From assembly GCA_014529385.2 (NCBI GenBank), contig CM043964.1:137861029-137925028 (forward strand): 64,000 nucleotides of DNA, in the 5' to 3' direction. Of the stretch, positions 1 to 11,331 are shown piece after piece (the first letter of the stretch is position 1; each line of letters begins with the position of its first letter). The DNA comes from Adiantum capillus-veneris. Lineage: Eukaryota > Streptophyta > Polypodiopsida > Polypodiales > Pteridaceae. Both the position numbers and the translations under genes were made by a program. The notes under the pieces were generated by a model that saw only the letters and a list, made by a program, of their open reading frames with translations, had not been told where the DNA came from and ran no database searches.

Positions 1-299
1 AGATCAACCTATTGGTGTTAGTAGGGTCTCCTTCAAGTTCTGTGGCGTTAAGAGATTGTTTGATGGGTATCTGGCTCTAGCAAGAGTTGTAGGAAATCTC
101 CTCTTATGCACTCCTGAAGGTTGTAGCTTAGACATTGGGTAGAGACCTCTATAGAAATTAGTTAGGAGTGAGTCGAGTATAGGTTGGCACCCTATTCTTG
201 CTTCTATGCGCCTGCGGATCAAGCTTCATCCTTAGCTGACAAATCTTGTTAGGTGAGTTCTCGCTGTGCTGACGTCCATCGCGGCGTATCCGTCCAACA
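1..299 (+). repeat. 5' LTR of copy A, 3' end only
   Basis: These bases align with 18727-19026, the end of the 3' LTR, and finish in the same GTCCAACA. The upstream part of the LTR lies outside the window. About 10% of positions differ between the two by eye, with a few clustered changes near 230-245 and one small indel near 85. Confidence 0.93.
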
Positions 300-317
300 T
301 TGGCGCCACTGCCGAGG
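300..317 (+). promoter_or_regulatory. Primer-binding site, tRNA-Asp-like
   Basis: TTGGCGCCACTGCCGAGG directly follows the LTR end. TGGCGCC followed by a G/C-rich stretch is the pattern complementary to the 3' end of plant tRNA-Asp used by Athila-type elements. The match is perfect for the first seven bases and degenerate after that. Copy B has the same TTGGCGCCGCTG start at the equivalent place. Confidence 0.75.
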
Positions 318-2117
318 TCGAAAACCCTAGGTAGGTGACCGAGACTAGTCCTTGAGGATAGGGATTCTTTGGCTTGCCAAGAGTCTCGTTTTACATTTAG
401 ATAGGATCAGAGGGTGGAGGACTCTCTAGGTCTTAGAGGGAGTCTAGGGAGTGTGTGTCTGGCCTAGATCCTTCGACTTAGGTAGACTGAGATAGTTTTA
501 AGTCTTAGTTGAGTTGATAAGTAGTAGTTGGAGTTGTAGAAGCAGTGAGAGGAGAGCTTGAGAGTCCGGAGAGGCCAGGAAGCAACCAAAAACACTATTA
601 TCACCATTTCACATGATGAGTAGGAGTAGGGTAAGTAGGACATCATGATTTAGGATCTAGAGCACTTCATGCATGTATACTTGCTTGTTAGATTCATCAC
701 AAGGTTGTAAAAGACGCAAAAGTGTGTTTGAAAGCTGAAGTGAAGTCCAAAAGTTACTGTGAGTGTTTCTGATAAAGCTGCAGAGCATCACGAGCATTTA
801 TGTCATGAAAAAATTTAATTTTAAGCCAGGAGACATCCTACGCGTAGGATGTCTACATGGTGATCTGGTGGAAATTTTGGAATTTTGAGTTGACCAGTGT
901 GTTCAGAAGGTAGGTTTTACACTATTTTCACCTGGAAAGTGGAAATTTGACCATATCTTGACAGGATAAGGCCAGATAGACTGAAATTGCCAGACATCCT
1001 ACCCAAATTGTGCCAAGGCATTATTCTAAGACCAAAACCATAGGATGGCTGCATGAGCATGAATTGCATGATATATTGAGTGACTGAGAGAGTTTTCATC
1101 TCAATTGGGTGAGAAAATTGGATTCTAAGCAGACTTTAGCACTTTTGACTGAAAAAGGCTAGAACAACTAAAATTGGAGTTTTTTGAAATCCAAACCAAA
1201 ATCTAAGCATACCATTGGGTTGCTGACATCAAGGGGAAGTTATGGGTCAAGTCTGGGGTAAATTAGACCAAAAAGACATCCTACACGTAGGATGTCATTT
1301 GTGTGATTTTGTACTCCAAACTCAGTTTTGAGCATACCAAAGTGATTAGCACCTTAAGGAGAGTCTGTGCTTTGCATTTGAAGCCATATTGAGCAAAAAG
1401 ACATGCTACACATAGAATGTCTTTTGCATGAAATTCAAGCCAGAAAATGAATGTAGGACTAGCAGGGTGTTGTATAACCTGAGGAAAGCCTCCTAGTCAA
1501 TTTTGGTCCAAATTGGAGTTGATTAGACTGCTCAGACCAACATCAGGCTGTCGGAACAGATTTCTGATCAATTGACCAGCTTATAGGTATCCAAATCAAA
1601 AAGTAAAAACAGTTGTGGACTCAGCACATCAAGGGGAATCCATAGTGCAAAAATCCAGGCAGCACAAAGCAGGAGACATCCTACGCGTACGATGTCTACT
1701 GGAGCTTAGTAAGCGAAAATTTGACTGAGGTTATAGAGTGATGCTCCATTGGACTTAAGGGTTCCAGAACTTCTTTCAGAAGTGAATTTGGACTTTGTTT
1801 GACCTTTTGGCATAGCAAAGATAGAATTAAGACTTTTTCAGGTAGATTGATGGACATCCAAGGGAAGTACAGTTCCAGATTAGCAGACCTACTCCAGAAC
1901 ATCAGAAGTGTATAAAATACAGTAGTGCTTGAGGTTAACTCTCTAGTTATACCAATCATTACTAAAATCACCTCTAACGGTTAGATGCTTTGATTCGATT
2001 GCCAAAATTAAACGCTTGTGTACAGGTATATTCAGCGGCAAAGCAAGAAGTTGAGCAGAAATTGATCCTTTGCCAGGTGAGTGGTTGGATTTGTGATAAA
2101 TTGCATTGCTAAGTTTG
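318..2117 (+). other. Long non-coding 5' leader of copy A with dispersed palindromes
   Basis: About 1.8 kb between the primer site and the gag start has no credible reading frame. It carries copies of a 24-bp palindrome whose left arm is AGACATCCTACG followed by its reverse complement: 831-854 (perfect), 1274-1297 (centre ACACGT), 1399-1422 (degenerate) and 1674-1697 (one arm mismatch). A single arm is at 992-1003. The copies at 1274, 1399 and 1674 lie 821, 696 and 421 bp before the gag ATG. Copy B has the counterparts at 824, 699 and 423 bp. About 230 bp around 640-860, including the 831 palindrome, have no counterpart in B. Confidence 0.8.
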
Positions 2118-3300
2118 ATGAATTTAAGATCAGGAAGATATATTTTTTGAGACCAAAAGGTGGCAGGTGACCAATGTAGCTTAGTATCCATCGAGGAGAG
2201 TGTAACTCAAGCAAGGCTAGATCCACTAACACCGATTATTGAGGAGGGTAGTGATACTCACACTTCATTAGACAAATCCTTCTTCCTGATGGGTAGTCAA
2301 CAACCAGGAGGTTTCACCTATGACGGACCAATGCCAAGGGGAAGCACCTCCCTAAATCCTTTGAACAATCCCAAGTTCACTATGATCTTCTTAGAAGGAA
2401 CAAACTCGAGGGGAGCCCTAGTTTATTCTGACTATCGAGGACGCAAGTGTATTTGTATTGAAGAAAGACCGGCTCAGAGACTGGAGATAATTCGAGTCTC
2501 TGATGATGGAGATAGATTCCGAGACGAAAAGGGGAGCCACTATCTGATAGTTAGTAACCCTGGGGATTACAATAGATATGGAGATAATGTGGCAAAAGAA
2601 AAAATGGTTTCAGAAACTCAAGAACCACCTCCAAACATTGATCGACCTGGAGCGCTTTTTATGTATGATAAGAAAACAACTAGGGTTTCAACTTATAATG
2701 AGATTGTGGGGATTTACAAGCATGAGAGTGAGGGAATAGTCTCTTACTTTTGTTGCAAAGAACCCTATCCAAATGAATTAAGCAAGGACAACATTCTTTA
2801 CTTATTCTCTTATGAAATTGCTATGGGCGAGAATACCAACGTATTCTCCCAGAGGAGGTAGAAAAGACAACAGTTCCAGGAGCATCAACATATGACCCCG
2901 AAGAAGTGCCAAGAGCCACCTACACCCCTAGCAAGTCGACAAATCCCTTTTCAGAAGAGTATGATGTGACCTCACATTCTACCCAACAGCAGACATTCAA
3001 CAACCAAAACCAACCAGCAACCCAGCCATCATTACAAGCATGGCTTTGACAGAGTGCAACATTAGAACAAGACCGAAATCAAGATGATTATCAAGCCGCA
3101 CGAGGGCTAAGGGATTTACAAGAACCACCAGTCTATTCACGGTATCAAGGAGAGAGTAAGCCAAAAACTCAAGGGTCAACAGAACTTGGAAGACCACCCA
3201 TAGAACGAGTTCGAAGAGATGAACCATCTCTTGCAAGAACCGTCAGAAATTATGGCTTATGGGCACCATTAGGAGAGGAACCAACCTACTACAGACGACC
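2118..3300 (+). pseudogene. gag, N-terminal region (copy A)
   Basis: The start is taken at ATG 2118 (MNLRSGR), because copy B keeps the same opening in an open frame and LRSG[RK] near the gag N-terminus is common in plant Ty3/gypsy elements. In A a TGA stops the frame at codon 11. The longest open stretch, 2160-2861, opens with GTG and covers most of the N-terminal domain, including the segments FTYDGPM, FLEGTNSRGALVYSDYRG and KCICIEER. From 2862 to 3300 homology to B continues (a P/S/T/N-rich linker) but the frame is broken. I recognise no named domain. By position it lies upstream of the capsid. Confidence 0.75.
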
Positions 3301-3334
3301 AAAGGAGGTATATTGATTAGGGCGAGGAGATCCA

Positions 3335-3964
3335 ATGATGAGATTTGTAGACCATCGTAGAATTAGACCTTCTCAAGTGCAAAAATTGGTAAACAAGAAA
3401 TACACGAGAAACAGAGATCCTAGGGATCATGTGGCAGCCTTTGTGCATGTAATTAGAGCGGAAGAGGTGTTAGATTTTCCTACCCAATTTACAGGGTTTG
3501 GACTAACCCTAGAGGATGACGCTGCTACTTGGTTTGACTCTGTGGAGCGTAGAGACTTTGAGTCTATGGAGGAGGTGTTTGATGAGTTTATCGAGGAATT
3601 CTCACAAAGAGGGATAGCTCATAATACAGTCTCACAAATCCATAAATTCAAACAGAAAGACGGGGAATCTGTGCGAAAGGCAACCCTACGACTAAAAAGA
3701 TATGTTAAGTTCTATCCTGTGGAAGAGCTGTCAACTCAGTCCAGACTTATGCTTATATTTATCCAAGGACTAAGGAATGCAGATCTCCAGAAGAACTTAC
3801 ATATGAAGAGGAGCAGGACGTTAAATGAGTTGACTAAGGAGGCTCTTTACCTTGTAGACAATTGTGCGGTCTACAAAGAGGGTGAATTCAAGGATCTTGA
3901 CGATGACTCATCCTCACAACAAAGTGGAAGCAAGTTTCTAAGACAACACCGAAAGGAGAAGTAG
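3335..3964 (+). pseudogene. gag capsid domain (retrotransposon gag family), copy A
   Basis: A 209-residue open stretch carries the classical Retrotrans_gag core: AATWFDSVERRDFESMEEVF, then EFSQRG, FKQKDGESVRKA, and a C-terminal helix region ending in a D/E/S-rich tail (KDLDDDSSSQQSGS). This family forms the capsid shell of the virus-like particle. The frame opens at ATG 3335, but homology to B starts upstream (VYRLGRGDP in B, broken by a stop in A), so 3335 is an internal methionine. The stop at 3962-3964 follows a frame change relative to B near the SSQQSGS segment. It belongs to one gag together with the N-terminal region and the zinc knuckles. Confidence 0.88.
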
Positions 3965-4227
3965 CTGTAACATAGGAGCATCTTGTAGAGAAAGTGCTAA
4001 AAAAGATTAATTTGTACGCCAAACCACAGGCTAAACAGCCCAAGTGGTGTGCTATTGAACAAAAATGGACAAACCACAGGACGAAGGAATGCTATTACAA
4101 CAAGGGATATGTGAGAGAATGACCGTATGCTCCCCAAGCTCAGGTAGCATCTCCTCAAATTCCACCGATGCATAGGTATCAAGCAGGCAACCTACCAGGA
4201 CCTGTAGGTGTAGACAGACCATAACCA

Positions 4228-4908
4228 GTGTTGGGGCAACAACCACCCCTACCAGGATTACGACCAATCGGCATAAGATACACACCAACAGTAACCGAAT
4301 CAGAAGAGAAGGCTTTAGTGCATATGCATACATATTACGAAGATCCCAATGGATATGTTGCAAATCTTGCCTATTATCCACCGGAAGAACCCTCAACACC
4401 AGAACCATGGAGCATGATGGGAGGTACAGGACCACCAACAGCTGCACAGGCAGCAGGAGAAGGAAGATAAAGCTTGGATGAACAAACATTGTTGTTCATA
4501 GCCAACGGAGGCATGGGAGGGTAGAGATATGCATACCAACAAAGAGGAGCTTAAGGAGCACCTCAACAGCCTAAAGGACCCTGCTACAAGTGTGGCGAAG
4601 ACCATTGGCTAAGAGACTATCCTCATGATGAAATCATTAGAGTCAACGCATATTGCACCGAGTGTGGAGTTACTCATTTGATTCCTGATTGCCCTAAGAA
4701 CCCGAGCAAAGGAGCAAAAACTACCTTGAACATGCTGGAAGCAGTGCCTTCCAGTGGAGGGTCAGAAAACAAGACAATCATACCTATTCAGGCAGTAACA
4801 TGAGCCCAAGCTCAAAAAATGACGAGCGAACCCATAATTGAAGAGCCAAAAATCGATGCCCCAAGTTCAGAAACAAAAAATCAGAGAAGCACTTAGAAAG
4901 CTAGAAAG
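4228..4908 (+). pseudogene. gag C-terminal region with two zinc knuckles, copy A
   Basis: A proline-rich linker (4228-4470 open) is followed at about 4579-4710 by two knuckle-like motifs. The first reads CYKCGEDHWLRDY, a CX2CX4HX4C pattern with its last cysteine changed to tyrosine; copy B keeps LRDC there. The second, CTECGVTHLIPDC, is CX2CX3HX4C, one residue shorter than the canonical form. Zinc knuckles in gag bind element RNA during packaging. Stop codons at 4468-4470, 4522-4524 and 4552-4554 interrupt the reading. Downstream is a K/E/T-rich segment leading into the coiled-coil part of pol. Confidence 0.8.
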
Positions 4909-7107
4909 GTGCGTATGAAAGCCAGGAGAGAAAGAGAGCAAACGGCTCTATCTGAGGAGTTACAACACACGAAGGATAGATTAGAGCGGTTAGAGGATCT
5001 AGCTAGCCTAAGTTCACACACTGCGGCAACCATAGCACCCAAGGAAATAGCAGAACCCAAAAGTGCAGGATCAGGAGGATTTGTGCTGGCAGAAAAGTTA
5101 AATGAGCACTTAGATGCACTTCTAAAAGCTTACGAAGCCAGACTCAATAAGAACCAAACCCAAGAGCAAAGATGGATGACTTATCCATATGCTGAAATAG
5201 AAAAATAGAGGTTGGAAATGTGTAGAAAAATGATTGAAACAACTCAATCCTTGATAGAAAACCCGCTTGGTAAACCTGCAAATTGGCATGAAGTACCAGC
5301 TCCAACCCCTATCAAACCAACTTTAGAGGAACAAGTAGAAACGAAGGAAAGACTCACGAATGCCTCTAAGTCTAGGGGAGAACCTATCATAGTGCCAAAC
5401 ACAACAGATGAGGCAAGTGAGGGGTTCCAGCCTAAAACATTGGTAGAAATGGGTAAGGATTGTAATGGTCTACATGACTTGTGGAAGCAAATCCGTGATG
5501 CCAACGAAGCCAACAGGGTGAGTTACCACATGAATAGAACGAGGAAAGAGAAAAATGAGATCTTACCTCCTATTGAAGAATTCGAGGCAAGATCACAAAT
5601 GAAATTTGATATACATTCACAAGGGGGAGACCAGGGATCAATTAGTTCGGGGCACAGCCAACCAGACTTGCTAAAAACTCTACCCTCTTACCTAGGAGAG
5701 TATGAAGCCAAGTCTGAGGTGAGAGCAATCCCATCTCAAAGACTTTCTTCTAACAGAGTGATGGATTCACAAGGGTTGATTGAGTTATTGTCCACTCCAG
5801 TGGCATGCACAATCACATTAGCCAAACTCCTAAGGCTACGACCAAACATGTTGACCACCATAGGCAAATGCTTAGAAAAATTTGGAGTGAAAGACCCCAC
5901 CTTGAAGCTTCAAGAAGGGATCAGAGAATTGGACATGCCTCAACTAAACACTACGCCAGTACCTTTAAACAAGGTTGGAGAATATTGCGAGGGAGAAGAT
6001 GGAAACACCACGCTACCAGTAGAATTCCAAGAAGTAGTTTCCAAAGCTATTCTTGACAGTGGAGCAGGAGTTGCTATCGCCACCAAGGAAATTTGGAAAA
6101 AATGGGAAAACCCGGCTTTGAGATCTACCAGAATGAAATTGCAATTGGCAGACGGATTCATGGAAAAGCCTTTAGGACTCTTAGAAAAAGTAATTGTCAC
6201 TTCGTGCGGAATCGAGTATGAGCATACATTTGCAATAGTCGATTTCGACAAAAAGAACAATTACGAGATCATCTTGGGAAGACCATGCATGAGACAATTA
6301 AAGATGGTACAGGATTGGGGTTACGACCAAATATACCTCAGACATGGCGAGACTACAACCAAAATTTACTTGAAAGACCATAGTTACAAAGATGTGAACC
6401 AGACACCAGTGGAAGAGTTTGATTCAGCTACATTAACAGGGTCTAAGCTCCCAGCATGGTTAGGGCAACAAAAAGAGCTATGGATGTGCGGAGCTTCACG
6501 TTGTGGGAGCTTAAAAAGAGAGGAATGCGTCTTAGAAAGAGCGATTGAGGACAAGGATTATATTCCAAAACCTTTTCCTGAAGATGCCTTAGAACCTCTA
6601 GAATGGGAACACATACCAGCAACATTGGATGTATGTACCATTACAGATAGCCCAACGACAAAATTTTGTGATAAGGATGGCTATGATGTGCTACCCTATT
6701 ACATGGTAAGCATTATACCAGGAGGAGATGAGTTTGTAGAACCACCAGAACAAGAACAGTTTTATAACTCCTCTAAGCATCTGGAGGTAAATAACGATGC
6801 AGATAACGAGTGTTCAGACAACTCAAGCGAGCGTGGGGAGAAAACAGAGAATATCAAGTTTTATGATTTTGCCAATCAACACCCTAGACGCCAAGAATGC
6901 TATAGGAAAAAACGAGCAGAAAACAAAATGAGAGAAAACCTAATGCCCAGGATAAAATATAAAACTCACTATCTAATGCTTGTCAAAGCAGAGGATTGTG
7001 TAAAAGACCAAATATCAAGGAGATTCTCGAGAGAGCAAAGGGAAAGAACGCAAGAGAAAATAAAACAAGTACAGAAAGCTAAAACAGAAACAAAATCTCA
7101 AAAATAA
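4909..7107 (+). pseudogene. Gag-pol linker and first aspartic protease (PR1), copy A
   Basis: Residues encoded at 4909-5208 form a charged, probably coiled segment (EELQHTKDRLERLEDL). It is followed in frame by TAG at 5206-5208 (CAG in copy B) and a 631-codon open stretch, 5212-7107. The protease active site AILDSGAGVAIAT has its aspartate at 6055-6057 (residue 282 of the open stretch). The C-terminal signature EIILGRPCMRQL lies about 70 residues later, the usual spacing in retropepsins of Athila/Tat-type elements. The enzyme would act as a dimer to cut the gag-pol polyprotein. The rest (residues about 390-631) is acidic, then lysine-rich, and links to RT. The TAA at 7105 is a sense codon in B. 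Confidence 0.88.
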
Positions 7108-7152
7108 AAAAAAACAAAAAAAGAAACAACAAAAGACCTAGAGTGGACCAAA

Positions 7153-8400
7153 TTGGAGCGTAAAAAGAAATACCAAGAACTAAAACGGTCTTTACAAGAG
7201 GTATGGACTACTGAGGGAGAAAGTGATGGTAAGGAGGAGTCAGAAAAAGGAAACATGAATGTACCATCACACTATCGGAAATTCACAATCCAGGACAGGA
7301 AAATCATCATGACACCACCAGTTAGGGAAAGAATAAACCAGGAATCTTACTATGGACTGAAAGATGCAAAATGGATAGACCTCGCTGGACCAGGTGAGAA
7401 GCCTCAGCCGGTCTATATAGCAACTGATTTAGAGCCTGAAGAAGAAGAACGGATAACACAACTTCTCAAGAAGTATAAAGATGTGTTTGCATGGTCCTAC
7501 AAAGACCTCAAAGGAGTTGATCCATCGATATGCCAACACACAATTCCTTTGAAATCAGATGCCAAACCTAGCAAACATCGTCCTTATACATATAATGACA
7601 CATTTGCTAAATGAATCAAAGAGGAGATTGACAAGCTGATGGATGTTGAATTCATCTATGGAATGGAGCATACAGATTGGGTGTCACCCATTGTGGTTGT
7701 CCCCAAAAAGGACAGAAAACTGCGAGTGTGTGTGAACCTCAAAAATGTAAATGCAGCCACCATAAGGGATAATTATCCCTTGCTGATCACATAACATGTA
7801 GTTGAGAGGGTGGCCGGGAAACGGGCGTATTCCTTTCTAGATGGATTTCCGGTGTATAACCAACTGGCAATTACAATAGAGGATCAACACAAAACATCGT
7901 TTTCCACAGAATGAGGAATATATGCGTATAGAGTTATGCCTTTTGGCTTAACTAATGCACCAGCTACCTTTCAAAGGTTAATGACGCATGCGTTCAAATA
8001 ATACCTGAGAATATTTTTAGAAATATACATGGATGATCTTTGTGTACACTCTCTTCTACGTAAGGAACATATTGACCATTTGCAAAAGGTATTTGAGAAA
8101 TGCAGAACATATCGAATCTGTTTCAACCCGAAAAAGTGCATTTTTATGGTTAGGCAAGGCCGCATCTTAGGACATATTGTCTCAAGAAATGTCATAAACA
8201 CTGACCTAGATAAAATCAAAGTCATAGTAGACCTGCCCAGGCCTACTACTGCAAAACAAGTTCAATCCTTCATGGGACACTGCGGATATTATTAAAGATT
8301 CATATATATGTAGGCAGTCATTGCACAACCTTTGTATCGTTTTCTAGTCAATTTCGACTGGAATGAGGAGTGTGAAACTTAATTCCAAAAGCTGAAGGAA
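7153..8400 (+). pseudogene. Reverse transcriptase, copy A
   Basis: The frame continues from PR1 and carries the Ty3/gypsy RT order: a lead-in PEEEERITQLLKKYKDVFAW, then WVSPIVVVPKKD, FLDGF, MPFGLTNAPATFQRL, and the catalytic box YMDD at 8026-8037. The usual gypsy box is Y[VIL]DD, so methionine here is a variant, shared by copy B. RT copies element RNA into DNA inside the particle. In A the frame is cut by stops near 7612, 7793, 7911 and 8000. The codons at 7612 (CGA to TGA) and 7911 (TGG to TGA) are C-to-T or G-to-A changes relative to B, as expected for methylated DNA. The final RT part opens again at 8029-8295. Confidence 0.93.
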
Positions 8401-8850
8401 AACCTTGTATCAGCACATGTACTTAAAGCAATAGATTGGGAAAAGATATTCCATGTTCACATTGATGCTTCTGCATGTGCAATCGAAAGTATTCTGGCTC
8501 AACCTGGAGACGAACAATGGATTTTCTAGTTTGTTATGCAAGCCGACAGTTAACTAGTGCAGAAAAGAACTACACAACCACTGAAAGAGAGGGGTTAGGA
8601 ATGATTTATGTTGTAAAGAAATTTCGGCATTATTTGCTCGCAAACAAATTTGTGTTCTTCACAGATCATCAAGCTCTTTTGTATCTGGTAAATAAACCAT
8701 GCAATACAGGGAGAATTGTACGCTGGTTCATTATATTGCTAGAGTTTGATTGCACAGTGGTGGTCAAAAAGGGTAAAAATCATCTACGGACGGATCATCT
8801 TTCAAGGATACAAAACGGAGAAGCTCCTGAAGGAGTAGATGATGACATAC
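8401..8850 (+). pseudogene. RNase H domain, copy A
   Basis: This domain degrades the RNA strand of the RNA:DNA hybrid during reverse transcription. The RNase H core can be read from HIDAS (first aspartate), through TTTEREGLGMIYVVKKF (glutamate) to FVFFTDHQALLYLVNK (second aspartate), in the order of gypsy RNase H. A frameshift near 8510 separates the first acidic residue from the rest, which is open from 8475. I see no second (archaeal-type) RNase H after it, which argues against a Tat/Ogre element that carries the dual form. Confidence 0.88.
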
Positions 8851-10518
8851 CTCATGCTTATCTTTTCAATATTGAAATGGTACCCAAATGGTCTCAGGAA
8901 ATTGTTAGCATTCTTTTCTTTGGAGGTAGATTTGATAACCAGGAAGACGGATCCAAACAACAAACAATTCGTCAAACAAAAAACTTCCAGTTGATTGCAG
9001 GACGACTGTATCATCTAGGATCGGACCAAATTCTACGATTATGTATGAATCCAGAGGAATTTGAGTGTTATCTTGAAGAAGCACACGTCCAGGATTGTGC
9101 ATTTCATTGTTCAACAATGAAAACACACCAGAGACTTAAACAATCGGGGGTTTATTAGCCAACTATGTATGCTGACATACATGCTTATGTTAACAATTGT
9201 ACTATATGTAGTGACAAACGACCAGTGGATCACGCGACGTTGTTTCAGGTAAGCATTGCACCTGCATGGAGTCAATATATCATTGATTTCTTAACCACAA
9301 GGACATTTCCTGAAAACATAACAAAAGCACAGATAAGGGCTATAGAGTTGGAGGCTCGCGACTTTAGTTTAATTGGGAACCAACTCTATAAGCGAGGAAA
9401 GGACAATCAACTTAGAATTTGTGCAAGTGAAAGTGAATACCTGCTGATTCTAGAACACGCACATGGCAAAATAAGTGGAGGCCATTTTTCAGGCAATAAG
9501 ACGGCAAAAATTGTCTTAACCGCAGGAATATGGTGGCATACATTGCATATGGATGCTAAGGAGTTTGTAAAGTGTTGTGACGCATGTCAGCGCACCAAGG
9601 TGCCGATAAAGAGAAATGAGATGCCACTACGGCCAATGATGGGAGCAAGGGCATTTGCAAAATGGGGCACTGATTTTGTGAGGCCTATTTCACCCCCTGC
9701 ATATCGCACCCATACCCAATATATCATTGTGGCTACGGACTATCTCACAAAATGGGCAGAAGCCAAGGCAACACAAAAAGCAGATGCACGAACCACTGCA
9801 CAATTTTTTTATGAGAATGTTTTTGTAAGATACGGATTACCAATAGAAATTGTCAGTGATCGAGGAACACATTTTCTTAATGAAGTCATTGAATATCTGA
9901 TAGAGGAATTCATGGTCATACATAAAAAATCTCCTCCATATCATCCATAGGTTAATGGACAAGCTGAGGCCACAAATAAGACACTATGCACGGTTCTCAC
10001 TAAAATTGTATTAGAGTCAAGAACAGACTGGGATCAACAGCTACACTCAACACTATGGGCATAGAGTGTAGCTTACAAAACATCAATAGGAACGACACCG
10101 TACAACATGGTGTTGGCCTAAATGCTATATTACTGATAGAGTTTTTAATTCCAACTCTACGAGTAGCGAAACGCTTAGAATGGACATGGCATTAGTTCTC
10201 TTCAAGAATAGATGATCTTGAAAAGCTAGATGAACTTCGCTTAAGAGAACTAGCTTCGATCTATGCTAAAAAGAGACGACAAAAAGAGTTTTTTGACAAG
10301 CATGTGCGCACAAAGAGTTCAAAACAGGTGATTATGTACTTGTTTATACCTTGAAGCAACATGCCAAGAAAATTAATAAGCGAGGGATGGGACCCTTTGT
10401 GATTAGTGACCTATCACAAAGTGGAGCTGTCAAGCTTGCTACATTAGCAGGGGAAGAAATGCCAAATTGAATTAGTGGGTGTCAATTAAAGAAATATCAT
10501 TTACCACTAACCCAGGAT
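8851..10518 (+). pseudogene. Integrase with two tandem HHCC modules, copy A
   Basis: Integrase inserts the cDNA into the genome. Two zinc modules of the same layout precede the catalytic core. The first (about 9084-9209) reads EEAHVQDCAFH, then CTIC; the second (about 9457-9589) reads EHAHGKISGGH, then CDAC. The DDE core follows: aspartate in GTDFVRPIS, aspartate in VSDRGTHF, and glutamate in GQAEATNKT. The C-terminal part (10100-10500) is basic. Stops interrupt at 9157 (TGG to TAG relative to B), 9948 (CAG to TAG) and 10063, and small deletions lie near 10113 and 10311. The frame at its end runs straight into the second protease-like domain with no stop. Confidence 0.92.
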
Positions 10519-11331
10519 ATGCTTCAACAAATCCATCAAGAAAAACAACGGATGAAGGAGAAACAGAGGGTACGAGAAGAAGCCCAAGCAAAAGCAAAAG
10601 AACGCATGGCAAAAAGAAGGCTTCTACGACAACAACAACAATGTGGATCACCATTGCGAATAAATGCTATTCGACTAACGAATTTTGATGACGACACAGT
10701 GGAGCCAATAATTGCAGTCAAAGTGGGTAGCAATCAAGTTGAATCGACGGCATTGCTTGATTCTAGAACTCAAGAAAATCTAATCTCTTATAGATTATAC
10801 AAACAGCTCAAGCCCACAGGTCATCTACATCCTACTCCAAAAGTGCTGGAAAGTAGTACATCACATTTGTTGAAAACATTGGGCTGGACTATATTGCATG
10901 TACAACTACATCAATATATTTACCCACACAAGTTTTATGTGGTCGAGGATGAAAGCACACAACACCCCATGTTGTTGGGACAACCTTGGCAAAAAGAGTA
11001 TAATGTGCAGATAGATTGGAATGTGATTGCAGTCAAAATTCAGCATACACAAGAACAACAGGTGATATCCTTTGCTCAGCAACCACGGAAGAAACCGATG
11101 GCAACAACACAATCATTGGAGAAAGAGCCAAAAGGATGGATGCCACTAAAGAACAACATGATACCCAAGGCAAACAAACAGGGAATAACCAACCATGTTC
11201 ACTCCAAACATAAGATAACACAGACCGCAGTGTCAAGATCAAGGTTAGCAACCCGTGAAAAACAAGTATGGGTGCGGAAGGACAGAGGTGACATGGAAGA
11301 CAAACCACAATACAACAGAAGAAGTCAATAG
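10519..11331 (+). pseudogene. Second retropepsin-like domain (PR2) fused to integrase, copy A
   Basis: A 270-codon open stretch runs in frame with the end of integrase (KKYHLPLTQDM, so ATG 10519 is internal). Residues 1-45 are a charged helical linker. From residue 60 it reads like a retropepsin: VEPIIAVKVG, STALLDSRTQENLIS (active-site position, aspartate 81), a middle strand HKFYVVEDES, and the closing signature HPMLLGQPWQ. In A the active-site DSG is DSR, which should kill catalysis. Copy B keeps DSGAQANLIS. Canonical Ty3/gypsy elements have one protease, before RT, and this element already has PR1 there. The domain may be a second protease, or a binding module of the same fold. Confidence 0.82.
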
